The notes below the pieces were generated by a model. The model was given only the letters and a program-made list of their open reading frames with translations. It ran no database searches and was not told the origin of the DNA. Both the position numbers and the translations under genes were made by a program. 64,000 bases of DNA, taken from Flavobacterium sediminis. GTDB lineage: Bacteria > Bacteroidota > Bacteroidia > Flavobacteriales > Flavobacteriaceae. The DNA lies in NCBI RefSeq assembly GCF_003148385.1, contig NZ_CP029463.1, positions 2,046,001 to 2,110,000 on the forward strand. Reading direction: 5' to 3'. Of this stretch, positions 27,945-37,789 are shown one piece after another. The stretch's first letter is position 1, and every line of letters begins with the position of its first letter.

Positions 27945-29221
27945 ATGACACAGTTAGTAAACAGGTTAAGAGGAGACAAAGTAATTTGGGCAATAGTTTT
28001 TCTATTGGCTCTTATCTCTTTTTTACCGGTTTACAGCGCCAGTACAAATTTAGTGTATGTAATAGGTAAAGGCTCAACGATTGGTTATCTGATCAAGCAT
28101 TTGGTGCATTTGTTTATCGGTTTTATTGTGATCTATTGGGTTCACAAAGTGCCTTACCATTATTTCAGAGCCTTGTCTATTTTAGGAATCCCGTTTGTGT
28201 TGGTTTTGTTGTTATATACCCTTTTTCAGGGAACAACCATAGGCGGCGCAAATGCCAGCAGGTGGATACAGATTCCTTTTATCGGGATCGGTTTTCAAAC
28301 GTCAACACTCGCCTTTACCGTATTGATGGTTTATGTAGCGCGTTATTTGGCTAAGGTCAGCGAAAAAGAATATTCGTTTAAGGATTCATTACTGGAACTT
28401 TGGCTGCCGGTTTTTGCAGTATTAGCATTGGTTTTGCCGGCCAACTTTTCTACAACAGCGCTAATTTTCTCAATGGTGTGCATGCTGGTATATGTAGGGT
28501 ATTATCCTGTTAAGTATCTGGCGTTAATTATAGGAGCAGGAGTTATAGCATTGACATTTTTTATTTTGGTTGCCAAGGCTTTTCCGGGAGCTATGCCAAA
28601 CCGTGTGGATACCTGGATCAGTCGTGTGGATAGCTTTTTTGATAAAAATGAAGATGCTAAAGATGATGATTATCAGATCGAAAAAGCAAAAATAGCCATT
28701 GCATCTGGTAAAATTTACGGACTGGGACCCGGAAAAAGTGTGCAAAAGAACTTCCTGCCACAATCATCTTCCGATTTTATCTTTGCTATTATAGTAGAGG
28801 AGTACGGATTAATGGGGCATTAGGAATAGTGTTCTTGTATATGTTGTTGTTTGTCCGTTTTATCATTAATGCTCAAAAAGCCTCCAGCTTGTTCGGAAAG
28901 TTACTCATAGTAGGTTTAGGATTTCCGATTATCTTTCAGGCTTTGGTGAATATGGCGGTAGCAGTAGAATTATTGCCGGTAACAGGACAAACGCTACCGC
29001 TGATCAGTGCCGGAGGAACTTCAATATGGATGACCTGTGTGTCTATTGGTATTATTTTAAGCGTTACCAAAAAAGAGGAAGAAGTGGCACAGGATGAAGA
29101 AGAACGGAAAAAGAGAGAAGAAGCATTACAACGTATTATAGATAAAGAATTAGACCTGGCTGAAGGAGAAAAAAGTGAAGAATCAGAAGCTAACCCGTTA
29201 GAACCGGTTTTAAATCAGTAG
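27945..29221 (+). pseudogene. ftsW: Lipid II polymerase FtsW, interrupted by a one-base frameshift
   Basis: FtsW is the SEDS glycosyltransferase that polymerises septal peptidoglycan. The first frame (to 28823) holds most of the helices; it breaks at GGGG 28814-28817 in EEYGLMG. One more G gives GLMGALGIVFLYMLL and joins the second frame, which holds the conserved LPLISAGGTS motif. With that base the gene is exactly 425 aa. The C-terminal 35 residues are a charged cytoplasmic tail. An essential gene, so a sequence error is the likely explanation. Confidence 0.88.
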
Positions 29222-29222
29222 T

Positions 29223-30329
29223 ATGGAACAGAAGCTGAAATTTATTATTAGTGGAGGAGGAACCGGAGGACATATCTATCCGGCAATAGCAATTGCAAAC
29301 GAATTAAAAGCTCGTTTTCCACAAGCGGAATTTCTGTTTGTGGGAGCTAAAGATAAAATGGAAATGCAAAAGGTTCCGCAGGCGGGTTATTCCATCAAAG
29401 GATTGTGGATTTCAGGAATTCAACGGAAAATCAGCCTTCAAAATCTATTGTTTCCATTCAAGCTTCTGTCAAGTTTATGGAAATCCTATTTTATTATAAA
29501 AAGATTTAAACCGGATGTTGTGATCGGAACAGGTGGTTTTGCCAGCGGAGCAGTGCTCAAAGTTGCCAGCATGTTAGGGATTCCTACAGTAATTCAGGAG
29601 CAAAATTCCTATCCGGGAATTACCAATAAATTATTAGCGGCAAAAGCACAATCAATTTGTGTGGCCTATGAAGGAATGGAAAAGTTTTTTCCGGCTGAAA
29701 AAATAAAATTAACCGGTAATCCGGTACGTCAGGATCTTATTTTTGTTGACGATAAACGTATCGAAGGATTAACATATTTTGAAGTAAATGCTGATAAGCG
29801 AACCCTATTGGTTTTGGGTGGGAGCTTAGGTGCAAAAAGAATAAACCAACTGATCTCGGATGAGTTGGAGATTATTCTGCAATTAGGAATTCAGGTCATC
29901 TGGCAATGCGGCAAATTGTATTACGATCAGTACAAACATTTCAATGAAAAAGAAAATGTTCATGTCTTTGCTTTTATTGACCGAATGGATCTGGCTTATG
30001 CGGCAGCCGACTTTATAATTTCGCGTTCCGGAGCTTCTTCGATTTCAGAGTTATGTATTGTCGGAAAACCTACTATTTTGATCCCGTCACCGAATGTGGC
30101 TGAGGATCACCAAACTAAAAACGCACTCGCTTTATCAGCAAAAAAAGCTGCAATTTTATTGAAAGAAAGTGAGCTAAATGAAAAATTCAGACGTACCTTT
30201 GCGGACTTGATTTCGAACGACGAGAAACAAGCAAAGCTGAGCAAAAAAATACATAAAAAAGCATTGCCAAACGCAACGCAACAGATCGCAGATGAGATTG
30301 TTAAATTGGCTTTGGAAAAAGGTGAATAA
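29223..30329 (+). CDS. murG: UDP-GlcNAc:lipid I N-acetylglucosaminyltransferase MurG
   Basis: A 368-aa GT28 enzyme that makes lipid II at the inner membrane. The glycine-rich loop [12 protein letters not shown] (residues 10-21), [11 protein letters not shown] (about 101), [11 protein letters not shown] (about 123) and [10 protein letters not shown] (about 264) are all present. It starts one base after the ftsW stop. Confidence 0.96.
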   Translation: MEQKLKFIISGGGTGGHIYPAIAIANELKARFPQAEFLFVGAKDKMEMQKVPQAGYSIKGLWISGIQRKISLQNLLFPFKLLSSLWKSYFIIKRFKPDVVIGTGGFASGAVLKVASMLGIPTVIQEQNSYPGITNKLLAAKAQSICVAYEGMEKFFPAEKIKLTGNPVRQDLIFVDDKRIEGLTYFEVNADKRTLLVLGGSLGAKRINQLISDELEIILQLGIQVIWQCGKLYYDQYKHFNEKENVHVFAFIDRMDLAYAAADFIISRSGASSISELCIVGKPTILIPSPNVAEDHQTKNALALSAKKAAILLKESELNEKFRRTFADLISNDEKQAKLSKKIHKKALPNATQQIADEIVKLALEKGE

Positions 30330-30348
30330 CCTTTAAAAAAGAGATAAA

Positions 30349-31707
30349 ATGAATAGTAACCAAATACAAAACGTATATTTTATAGGGATCGGAGGTATCG
30401 GTATGAGTGCCTTGGCTCGATATTTTATGCATATCGGAAAAAATGTTGCGGGATATGACAAAACGCATACCCAATTAACCGATGAATTAGAAGATTTGGG
30501 AATGCACATTCATTTTGAGGACAATGTTGATCGGATCGAGAAAAAATATTTAGAAAAGGAGACTACTTTAGTAGTGGTTACTCCGGCTATTCCTAAAAAC
30601 CATTCCGAGTGGAATTATTTCCTGAGCCATGGTTTTGAAATTAGAAAACGAGCAGAAGTCTTAGGAATTATTACTAAAGATACTTTTTGTTTTGCAGTTG
30701 CCGGAACACACGGAAAAACGACTACATCGAGTATTTTAGGTCATATTTTGTATCAGAGCGGAATCGATGTTACAGCTTTTTTAGGTGGAATTGTTGAAGG
30801 TTATAACTCAAACCTTATCGGAAGTGGTAAAACGGTAACAGTAGTAGAGGCTGATGAATTTGATCGTTCATTTTTACATTTACATCCGAATTTAGCTTGT
30901 GTAACTTCAATGGATGCAGATCATTTAGATATTTACGGAAATGTGGAATCTATTGAAGAATCTTTTAGAATGTTTGCCAATAAAGTCAATCCGGAACACT
31001 TGTTTGTTCCGTTGAAAGTTAACTTAAAAGGAAATACGATAGGTATTGACGAGCGAGCAGATTATGAGGCTTTGAACATCCGTATTCTAAATGGTTTTTA
31101 CCATTTTGACGTTCAAACACCTTCAAAATTAATGAAAGATGTAAAGTTCGGACTTCCGGGAAGACACAATTTGTCTAATGCCTTGATCGCTTTGGCAATG
31201 GCTGAAAAATATGGTGTGTCTGAGGATGGTCTGAAAGCAGCATTAGAAACTTTTCGCGGAGTAAGAAGAAGATTTTCCTTTCAGGTGCGAAATGAAAAAA
31301 GAGTATATGTAGACGATTATGCACATCATCCTACAGAAATAGAAGCTGTTCATAATGCAGTCAGAGAGCTTTATCCCGGAAAAAAAGTGTTGGCTGTTTT
31401 TCAACCGCATTTGTTTTCCAGAACCAGAGATTTTATGGAAGGTTTTACGGAAAGCTTATCAAAATTTGATGAAATTGTCCTATTGGATATTTATCCGGCA
31501 AGAGAATTGCCGATTGAAGGTATAACTTCTGAGGTTTTATTAACAAAAATTGAAAACCCGAATAAGAAGTTGGTGGGTAAAGAAACTTTGTTTGAAGTTT
31601 TTCAACAATCTGATGCAGAAGTGTTTATAACTATTGGTGCGGGAGACATCGGAGAAATGGTAAAAGATTTAAAAAAAGTATTAGATGATAGGACTCAAAT
31701 GGCATAA
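30349..31707 (+). CDS. murC: UDP-N-acetylmuramate--L-alanine ligase MurC
   Basis: A 452-aa Mur ligase that adds L-Ala to UDP-MurNAc. The N-terminal Rossmann motif GIGGIGMSALA, the ATP loop AGTHGKTTT (about residues 118-126), EADEFDRSFL and DDYAHHPTEI are diagnostic. Its 3' end overlaps ftsQ by 23 bases. Confidence 0.96.
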   Translation: MNSNQIQNVYFIGIGGIGMSALARYFMHIGKNVAGYDKTHTQLTDELEDLGMHIHFEDNVDRIEKKYLEKETTLVVVTPAIPKNHSEWNYFLSHGFEIRKRAEVLGIITKDTFCFAVAGTHGKTTTSSILGHILYQSGIDVTAFLGGIVEGYNSNLIGSGKTVTVVEADEFDRSFLHLHPNLACVTSMDADHLDIYGNVESIEESFRMFANKVNPEHLFVPLKVNLKGNTIGIDERADYEALNIRILNGFYHFDVQTPSKLMKDVKFGLPGRHNLSNALIALAMAEKYGVSEDGLKAALETFRGVRRRFSFQVRNEKRVYVDDYAHHPTEIEAVHNAVRELYPGKKVLAVFQPHLFSRTRDFMEGFTESLSKFDEIVLLDIYPARELPIEGITSEVLLTKIENPNKKLVGKETLFEVFQQSDAEVFITIGAGDIGEMVKDLKKVLDDRTQMA

Positions 31708-32410
31708 TATTCGTTTGGTTATAATCGTTCTTTTAATGGTCTTTTTATATTCTTTTTCATCAAAAAGAAATGGAAGCAGAGCGTTGAAAGAAGTTAATAT
31801 ATCCTTTGAAGGAGGAACAGATAATATGTTCATAACTCATGAAATGGTTAATAACTTGTTGAAACAAAATTTGGGAGGCTCTTTATCAATTCAAAAAGAT
31901 GCGGTAGATTTGAATACTTTAGAAACTGTTCTCGATGATCACGGGATGATAGAAAAAGCAGAAGTTTTTTCAACAGTAGATGGTTCTCTAAATGCGCATA
32001 TAAAACAAAAGTCCCCAACCGTAAGATTTATATCAGATAATACTTCGTATTATATTGATAGAAAAGGTACTACGATGCCTTTATCCGAAAATTTTTCTGC
32101 GAGAGTTCCTCTTGTAGTGGGTTCCTATGTCGAAAAGGATAAGGATCAATACTTGTCGCTTTTTAATGAGATAAGTGATGATGATTTTTTGAGTAAAGAC
32201 ATAACAGGCATAAAAATATTGCCTTCAGGAAGCATTTTGATGAAAAGCCGAAATTATGATTATACCATAATTTTCGGCAAACCTGTTTTTATTGACAGAA
32301 AGTTAAAAAATTATAAAGCGTTCTTTTATCATGCAATAAAAGACACTTTGGTTAAACAATATAAAGAAGTAAACTTAATGTTTACGGAGCAAGTAGTTTG
32401 TAAGAAATAG
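31685..32410 (+). CDS. ftsQ: FtsQ/DivIB-like cell division protein
   Basis: A 241-aa bitopic protein: short cytoplasmic N-terminus, one membrane helix (about residues 10-25) and a periplasmic region with a POTRA-like part (about 37-100) and a beta domain. Sequence conservation is low, as usual, but the position between murC and ftsA and the topology fit FtsQ, the scaffold that recruits FtsL and its partners. It overlaps murC by 23 bases. Confidence 0.85.
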   Translation: MIGLKWHNIRLVIIVLLMVFLYSFSSKRNGSRALKEVNISFEGGTDNMFITHEMVNNLLKQNLGGSLSIQKDAVDLNTLETVLDDHGMIEKAEVFSTVDGSLNAHIKQKSPTVRFISDNTSYYIDRKGTTMPLSENFSARVPLVVGSYVEKDKDQYLSLFNEISDDDFLSKDITGIKILPSGSILMKSRNYDYTIIFGKPVFIDRKLKNYKAFFYHAIKDTLVKQYKEVNLMFTEQVVCKK

Positions 32411-32419
32411 AATTGAGTT

Positions 32420-33784
32420 ATGAACAGAGATAACATTGCAGTAGGTTTAGATATCGGAACTACAAAGATTGTAGCGATGATAGGTAAAAAAAACGAATAT
32501 GGTAAGCTGGAAATTCTTGGGGTAGGTAAATCCAAGAGTTTAGGTGTTCATAGAGGTGTGGTAAATAATATTACCCAAACCATTCAGTCTATTCAGCAAG
32601 CAGTTTTGGAAGCCGAAAACGATTCCGGATATAAAATTAATGATGTAGTGGTAGGTATTGCCGGGCAACACATCAGAAGTATACAGCATAGTGATTATAT
32701 CAGTCGTCAGAATGCCGAAGAAGTAATAGGAGATATGGATATCGATGCTTTGATCGGGCAAGTGCATAAATTAGCGATGTTGCCGGGTGAAGAGATCATT
32801 CATGTTTTGCCGCAGGAATTTAAGATAGACGGACAAACAGAAACAAAAGAACCGATCGGGATGTCAGGTGGACGATTAGAAGCCAGTTTTCATGTTGTTG
32901 TCGGACAAGCAGCTTCAATCAGAAATATCGGACGTTGTGTTAAAAGTTCAGGATTAGAGTTGTCCGGACTTACATTGGAACCATTGGCTTCTGCAGATGC
33001 TGTTTTAAGTCAGGAAGAAAAAGAGGCCGGAGTGGCATTGATCGATATAGGAGGTGGAACGACAGATCTGGCCATTTTTAAAGATGGTATTATCCGTCAT
33101 ACAGCTGTGATCCCTTTCGGAGGAAATGTCATTACTGAAGATATAAAGGAAGGCTGTTCTATTATAGAAAAGCAAGCAGAATTGTTAAAAGTAAAATTCG
33201 GTTCAGCCTGGCCGGGAGAAAATAAAGACAACGAGATTGTTTCTATTCCGGGCTTAAGAGGACGTGAACCTAAAGAGATTTCACTGAAAAACTTGTCAAA
33301 AATTATACATGCACGTGTGGTGGAAATTATTGAACAAGTATATGCAGAAATTAAATTGTACGGACATGAGAACCCTAAAAAGAAACTCATTGCCGGAATA
33401 GTATTAACAGGTGGTGGAGCTCAATTAAAGCATATTAAACAGTTAGTGGAGTACATCACAGGAATGGATACCCGTATCGGTTATCCGAACGAACATTTAG
33501 CCGGTAGTTCTGATGAAGAATTATCGAGTCCGTTATACGCAACTGCCGTTGGTTTGGTCATGAACAGTATCCGTAACAATACAAAAAGTGCCACGCCTTT
33601 TGTAGAGATGAAACAGGAAGAACCTGTGATCGCTGAACAATCCGTAGTTGAAGAGCAGCCTGTAGTAGAGGAAGCAGTAGAAAAAGAAGAACCGCAACCC
33701 GAGACTACTGAAAGCAAAATCAAAAAATCATTTTTTGATAAGTATATAGAAAAGATTAAAGAATTTTTAGATAACGCCGAATAA
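32420..33784 (+). CDS. ftsA: Cell division protein FtsA
   Basis: A 454-aa actin-like ATPase that ties FtsZ to the membrane. The phosphate-1 motif VGLDIGTTKIVAMIG (residues 7-21), the 1C domain, phosphate-2 ALIDIGGGTTDLAIF (about 205) and the adenosine motif GIVLTGGGAQL (about 329) are present. After a Glu-rich linker (about 395-430) an amphipathic helix SFFDKYIEKIKEFL closes the protein and is the membrane-targeting sequence. Confidence 0.95.
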   Translation: MNRDNIAVGLDIGTTKIVAMIGKKNEYGKLEILGVGKSKSLGVHRGVVNNITQTIQSIQQAVLEAENDSGYKINDVVVGIAGQHIRSIQHSDYISRQNAEEVIGDMDIDALIGQVHKLAMLPGEEIIHVLPQEFKIDGQTETKEPIGMSGGRLEASFHVVVGQAASIRNIGRCVKSSGLELSGLTLEPLASADAVLSQEEKEAGVALIDIGGGTTDLAIFKDGIIRHTAVIPFGGNVITEDIKEGCSIIEKQAELLKVKFGSAWPGENKDNEIVSIPGLRGREPKEISLKNLSKIIHARVVEIIEQVYAEIKLYGHENPKKKLIAGIVLTGGGAQLKHIKQLVEYITGMDTRIGYPNEHLAGSSDEELSSPLYATAVGLVMNSIRNNTKSATPFVEMKQEEPVIAEQSVVEEQPVVEEAVEKEEPQPETTESKIKKSFFDKYIEKIKEFLDNAE

Positions 33785-33795
33785 AAAGTACCATT

Positions 33796-35765
33796 ATGTC
33801 AGAATTTACAAGTATTTCTTTCGATTTACCCAAAAACCAATCAAACGTTATCAAAGTTATTGGAGTAGGAGGAGGTGGTAGTAATGCAATTAACCACATG
33901 TTTCAACAAGGAATCAAAGGTGTTGATTTCGTTGTTTGTAATACTGATTCTCAAGCTTTACAAAATAGCTCTGTACCTAATAAGATCCAGTTAGGAGTTA
34001 GCCTGACCGAAGGACTTGGAGCAGGTGCTAATCCTGAAGTAGGACAGCAATCCGCTATTGAAAGTATCGCAGAAATAGAAAAAATGTTAGATACAAACAC
34101 AAAAATGCTCTTTATTACAGCAGGAATGGGAGGGGTACAGGTACTGGTGCTGCCCCTGTAATTGCTCAGTTAGCAAAAGAAAGAGACATTTTAACGGTTG
34201 GTATTGTGACGATCCCATTCCAGTTTGAAGGGAAGATCCGTTCAGAACAGGCAATGAACGGAGTCGAGAGATTGCGCAAGCAGGTAGACTCTCTGATTGT
34301 TATCAACAATAATAAATTAAGAGAAGTTTACGGAAATTTAGGGTTTAAAGCAGGGTTCTCCAAAGCAGATGAGGTTTTAGCAACAGCTGCAAAAGGAATT
34401 GCAGAGGTTATTACCCATCACTATACACAAAATATCGATTTACGCGATGCTAAGACTGTATTGGCAAATAGCGGAACTGCTATTATGGGTTCATCAGTAG
34501 CAGAAGGTGTTGATCGTGCGAAACAGGCCATCGTTAGTGCTTTAGATTCTCCGTTGTTAAATGACAATAAAATTAATGGTGCTAAAAATGTATTGTTATT
34601 AATTGTTTCCGGTACTTCCGAAATCACATTGGATGAGATCGGAGAGATCAACGATCATATTCAGACTGAAGCTGGCTTCAATGCTAATATTATCATGGGG
34701 GTTGGTGAAGACGAAACTTTAGGAGAAGCCATTGCAGTAACGGTTATTGCTACAGGTTTTAATATCGAGCAACAAGCAGAAATTGTTAATTCGGAGCCTA
34801 AAAAAATTATCCATTCTTTAGAGGATGAACAAAAGATTGTTCACGATTTAAGTCAAAAGAATGCAACAGCTTCATATTCTGCACCGATTCAGAATGAAGT
34901 AAAACTGGAAGAGCCTAAACAGGATATTATTAATCCGGTGGCAGATCAGGTTAAAGAAGAGAAAATTATTTTTTCACTTGATGAAGAAACTGCTGAGAAG
35001 CCTTTATCTTTTGAGATCAAGGAAAAACCGCAAATGGATTTAGTGGCTACAACAGACGCTATCAAGAATATGAATGTGGAATTTGAGATTGTTTCGCCAA
35101 AAGCAAATACAAATATCTCGCAAAATTTTGAAATCATTACTTCTGAAGTTAAAGATATAGAAGTGGTTGAACCTGAATTTGTGGTAGCGAATAAAGAATT
35201 TAATTATTCATTCGATCTGTTTGAAGAACCTAAAGCTGTACAGAAGACAATCTTTGATGTTTCTGAGGAAACCAAACAAATGGAAGTCAAAGATCCTATC
35301 AATGTAGTTCCGGTAACAGAGGTGACTCAAAGCGGAGTGGTCAAATATTCATTAGAAGATTTTGAAGAAAAAGAAGAAGAGGAAAAAGTAATAGCAAAGC
35401 CGGCTGCAAAAGTAGAAGAACCGATTGATGAGTCATTGAATTTCAGTGTGAAACAAAAAACCACTGAATTTAAAAATAGTGAAGAACTGGATAATGTATC
35501 TCCTTTTGAAATGTCAATAGAAGAAACTTTAAAAGCAAGAGCAGAAGAGCGAAAAAGAAAAATGAAAGAGTTCAATTATAAATTTAATAATAGCGCTGCT
35601 AATATTGATAAAATTGAAAATGAACCGGCGTACAAACGTATGGGAATAGATGTAACATCAACTCCGCAAACGAATAATACATCGAGAATGTCCTTAGGGA
35701 CAGATAGTAACGATGATTTACAATTACGTTCAAATAATTCATTTCTACATGATAATGTAGACTAA
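33796..35765 (+). pseudogene. ftsZ: Cell division GTPase FtsZ, interrupted by a one-base frameshift
   Basis: FtsZ builds the division ring. The first frame holds the N-terminal nucleotide-binding part (VIGVGGGGSNAINHM) and breaks at GGGG 34132-34135, inside the tubulin signature. One more G restores GMGGGTGTGAAPVIAQ and makes exactly 656 aa. The T7 loop (NIDLRDAKTVL) and the rest of the GTPase domain follow normally. The C-terminal linker of about 300 acidic residues is very long, as in other flavobacteria. The break cannot be real in a living cell without recoding, so a sequence error is likely. Confidence 0.9.
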
Positions 35766-35791
35766 TCCATAAACTCCCTGCCTACTCACTG

Positions 35792-35819
35792 AAAACCCGA
35801 TTTTTTTCGGGTTTTTTTA
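35792..35819 (+). terminator. Rho-independent terminator of the dcw operon
   Basis: AAAACCCGA at 35792-35800 pairs with TCGGGTTTT at 35807-35815, with a T-run after it, 27 bases past the ftsZ stop. Confidence 0.88.
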
Positions 35820-35820
35820 T

Positions 35821-35828
35821 TACTTTTG
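35821..35828 (+). promoter_or_regulatory. -7 element for the GatB/YqeY gene
   Basis: TACTTTTG matches TAnnTTTG just after the dcw terminator and gives a leader of about 70 bases. Confidence 0.6.
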
Positions 35829-35901
35829 CAGGAATAATTAAAAGAAGATGTAATCTGTCTTTGAAAAAGAAAGTTTTTAAGTTTAGTATAAAACGAGAAA
35901 T

Positions 35902-36351
35902 ATGAGTTTAGAAAAACAAATTATGGATCAGATGAAAGAAGCGATGAAAGCAAAAGATACAGTTGCTTTGGAAGCTTTAAGAGCCATAAAATCAGGGATC
36001 ATTTTAGCCAAAACGGAATCCGGTGCAAAAGAAGAATTGGCAGCGGATGATGAAATAAAATTATTGCAGAAATTAGTTAAGCAACGTAAAGACAGTGCTA
36101 CGATCTATACAGAACAGGGAAGAGCAGATTTAGCTGAACCGGAGTTGGCTCAGGTAGCAGTTATTGAAAAGTTTTTACCGGCTCAATTATCAGAAGCAGA
36201 AATTGAAGCAGCAGTTTCAAAGATCATTGCTGAAGGTGGTTTTTCAGGGATGGCAGCCATGGGACAAGTAATGGGAATGGCATCTAAGCAATTAGCCGGT
36301 CAAGCTGACGGGAAAACAATTTCAACGATCGTTAAAAAGCTTTTAGCTTAA
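35902..36351 (+). CDS. GatB/YqeY domain-containing protein
   Basis: A 149-aa helical protein of the YqeY family: MDQMKEAMKAKDTVALEALRAIKSGI at the start, QRKDSATIYTEQGRADLAEPELAQVAVIEKFLP in the middle and a C-terminal GatB-like domain (GFSGMAAMGQVMGMASKQL). Such proteins resemble the tRNA-binding tail of the GatCAB amidotransferase, but the role of the stand-alone form is not settled. In flavobacteria it regularly follows ftsZ. Confidence 0.92.
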   Translation: MSLEKQIMDQMKEAMKAKDTVALEALRAIKSGIILAKTESGAKEELAADDEIKLLQKLVKQRKDSATIYTEQGRADLAEPELAQVAVIEKFLPAQLSEAEIEAAVSKIIAEGGFSGMAAMGQVMGMASKQLAGQADGKTISTIVKKLLA

Positions 36352-36421
36352 TAAAAAAAATATAAGAATAAGAAAAGGTATAAAAAGAAATGTCTTTTTT
36401 CTTTCTTCTTTTCTTAAAAAT

Positions 36422-36495
36422 GGCTCCGTAGTTCAACTGGATAGAATATCAGATTTCGGCTCTGAGGGTTGGGGGTTCGAATCCCTCCGGGGTCA
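36422..36495 (+). tRNA. tRNA-Arg (anticodon TCG)
   Basis: The acceptor stem GGCTCCG pairs with CGGGGTC (with wobble pairs), the anticodon stem TCAGA/TCTGA encloses the loop TTTCGGC with anticodon TCG, and the T-loop is GGTTCGAATCC. Length is 74 bases and the discriminator base is A; CCA is not encoded. Confidence 0.93.
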
Positions 36496-36499
36496 CTTC

Positions 36500-36537
36500 A
36501 CGGGACAAGTTCACTACTTTGAATTTGTCCCGTTTTT
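36500..36537 (+). terminator. Rho-independent terminator of tRNA-Arg
   Basis: ACGGGACAA at 36500-36508 pairs with TTGTCCCGT at 36524-36532, followed by TTTTATT. Confidence 0.85.
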
Positions 36538-36805
36538 ATTTGGGTTTAATACTTTGTTAGTCTGAAATATAATCCTTGAAGCTTCATTTATTCTTGTGGT
36601 TCGAAATGTTGAATCGTGAAAAGTGAGATTTTCGAAAAAAAATCGAACCGATCAGGCTTCTGGATTCTTCCCATCCCTTGTTATTAAAAGCATTTGACAA
36701 TAATCTTTATAAATCCTTCCACATTATCAGTATCGTGATTTATGGCGGTCAATTGGGCTTCTAACTAACTATTGTTTATATTCGTTGTTTACTTTCGGAT
36801 GCATT
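36538..36805. other. Gene-free stretch after tRNA-Arg
   Basis: No convincing gene is seen in these 268 bases. The minus strand has 27 stop-free codons (about 36684-36765) that read like a protein end (LEAQLTAINHDTDNVEGF...), but there is no start codon and it may be chance. No copy of the tRNA 3' end was found here or further along to mark an integrated element. Confidence 0.4.
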
Positions 36806-37249
36806 TCAAACTTTCATAAAAAAACGCTCCTTTTTCTTGGAAATTCCACCATTTTTTTGATAAAACCGGATCGCTTTTTCATTAAAATCAGGTGTTTGCC
36901 ATTGTATTTCAGTACAGTTTTCAATTTTGGAGTATTCTTTAATTTTCTCCATTAAAGCGGTTCCCAAACCTTTTCCCCTTGTTTCTTCTGTAAGGAACAG
37001 ACAGTCGAGATAGAGGTAAAAACCGACATCCCATGTCGAAAATTGTTGCATAAAAGTGGCATACCCAACAATTGTGTTTCCTTCGGCAACGACCAAACAT
37101 TTCAGGCTTGGAGACGTTCCAAAAATTGCTTTGGACAACAACTTTTCTTTGTCTTTTGTGCTATATTCAGCTTGCTCATATTCGGCGTGTTGTTTGCATA
37201 AACCAACGATTTGTGGTAAGTCTCCTTTTTGGGCCAATCTTATTTCCAT
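36806..37249 (-). CDS. GNAT-family N-acetyltransferase
   Basis: A 147-aa acetyltransferase. The acetyl-CoA loop is RGKGLGTALMEKI (about residues 96-108), preceded by LYLDCLFLTEETRG and followed by WQTPDFNEKAIRFYQKNG, the usual GNAT C-terminal pattern. I start at the ATG at 37249 (MEIRLAQKGDLPQIV), as this is where the fold starts; the longer frame runs into the upstream rhodanese gene. It lies 10 bases after the rhodanese stop, so it is in the same operon. The substrate is unknown. Confidence 0.85.
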   Translation of the reverse strand: MEIRLAQKGDLPQIVGLCKQHAEYEQAEYSTKDKEKLLSKAIFGTSPSLKCLVVAEGNTIVGYATFMQQFSTWDVGFYLYLDCLFLTEETRGKGLGTALMEKIKEYSKIENCTEIQWQTPDFNEKAIRFYQKNGGISKKKERFFMKV

Positions 37250-37259
37250 TTCCACCAAT

Positions 37260-37655
37260 TTAACAGGCGCACACAAACTTAGAACCCTTCTGTGGCTGCG
37301 TTCCTTCTGTTGCATACCCGTCAAATTTCCACCATTCAATTCCGCCTATTAGTTCTTTGACCTTAAAGCCTAATTGGGTCATTTTTAAAGCACCTTTGGT
37401 GGAAGCATTACAACCGATCCCGTCGCAATAGCAAATATAGGTTTTGGACTTATCCAAATGTTTGGTTGTTTCCTCCGTCATTTCCCTATGCGGAAGGTTG
37501 ATGGCTGTAGGGATATGTTCTTTTTTATATCCAAAGGCTTGTCTGGCATCCACAACAATATGTTCCGTGCCATTTTCAAGGGCATCATATAAATCTGAAG
37601 GATCCATTTCGTAAGCCAGTTTGTTTTCATAAAATTCAATTTGTTTTTTCATCAT
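37260..37655 (-). CDS. Rhodanese-like sulfurtransferase domain protein
   Basis: A 131-aa single rhodanese domain. The CH2A-like part IVVDARQAFGYKKEHIPTAINLPH (about residues 28-51) and the active-site loop YCDGIGCNASTKG with the catalytic Cys are present, followed by FKVKELIGGIEWWK. It ends in FVCAC. I reject the longer TTG start at 37679 because that TTG is part of the -7 element at 37677-37684; ATG 37655 (or 37652) gives the normal start. It probably transfers sulfane sulfur. It is the first gene of a two-gene unit with the GNAT gene, divergent from the LysR gene. Confidence 0.85.
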   Translation of the reverse strand: MMKKQIEFYENKLAYEMDPSDLYDALENGTEHIVVDARQAFGYKKEHIPTAINLPHREMTEETTKHLDKSKTYICYCDGIGCNASTKGALKMTQLGFKVKELIGGIEWWKFDGYATEGTQPQKGSKFVCAC

Positions 37656-37676
37656 TTCTAAAATTTTAATTTCTGT

Positions 37677-37684
37677 CAAAAGTA
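37677..37684 (-). promoter_or_regulatory. -7 element for the rhodanese-GNAT operon
   Basis: On the minus strand this reads TACTTTTG, 21 bases ahead of the ATG at 37655. Confidence 0.6.
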
Positions 37685-37715
37685 ATCGGTCAGGAGCAGA
37701 CTTCTTACATATTGG

Positions 37716-37727
37716 AATTGAGCAATT
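37716..37727. promoter_or_regulatory. Possible LysR-type operator
   Basis: AATTG-AG-CAATT is an inverted repeat between the divergent -7 elements of the rhodanese and LysR genes, where a LysR-type protein would bind to control both. It is short and AT-rich, so it could be chance. Confidence 0.3.
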
Positions 37728-37775
37728 TAAAATGGAAGCTGAAAATTTTTCATACTGAACAAAGGCATAAATTGT

Positions 37776-37783
37776 TAATTTTG
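37776..37783 (+). promoter_or_regulatory. -7 element for the LysR gene
   Basis: TAATTTTG matches TAnnTTTG and ends six bases before the ATG at 37790, giving a nearly leaderless transcript. Confidence 0.6.
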
Positions 37784-37789
37784 TAAACT

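Noticed and set aside
28829..29221. Separate 130-aa membrane protein after ftsW
   Set aside because: It carries FtsW's own LPLISAGGTS motif; it is the C-terminal part of the frameshifted ftsW.
34206..35765. Separate gene starting at ATG 34206
   Set aside because: The first residues (IPFQFEGKIRSEQ) are internal to FtsZ; it is the second half of the frameshifted ftsZ, not an independent gene.
36684..36765. Minus-strand 27-codon stretch that looks like a protein C-terminus
   Set aside because: It has no start codon, is bounded by stops and has no family match I can name; kept only as a note in the spacer entry.
37260..37679. TTG start at 37679 for the rhodanese gene
   Set aside because: That TTG is part of the TACTTTTG -7 element on the minus strand, so translation must begin downstream at ATG 37655 or 37652.
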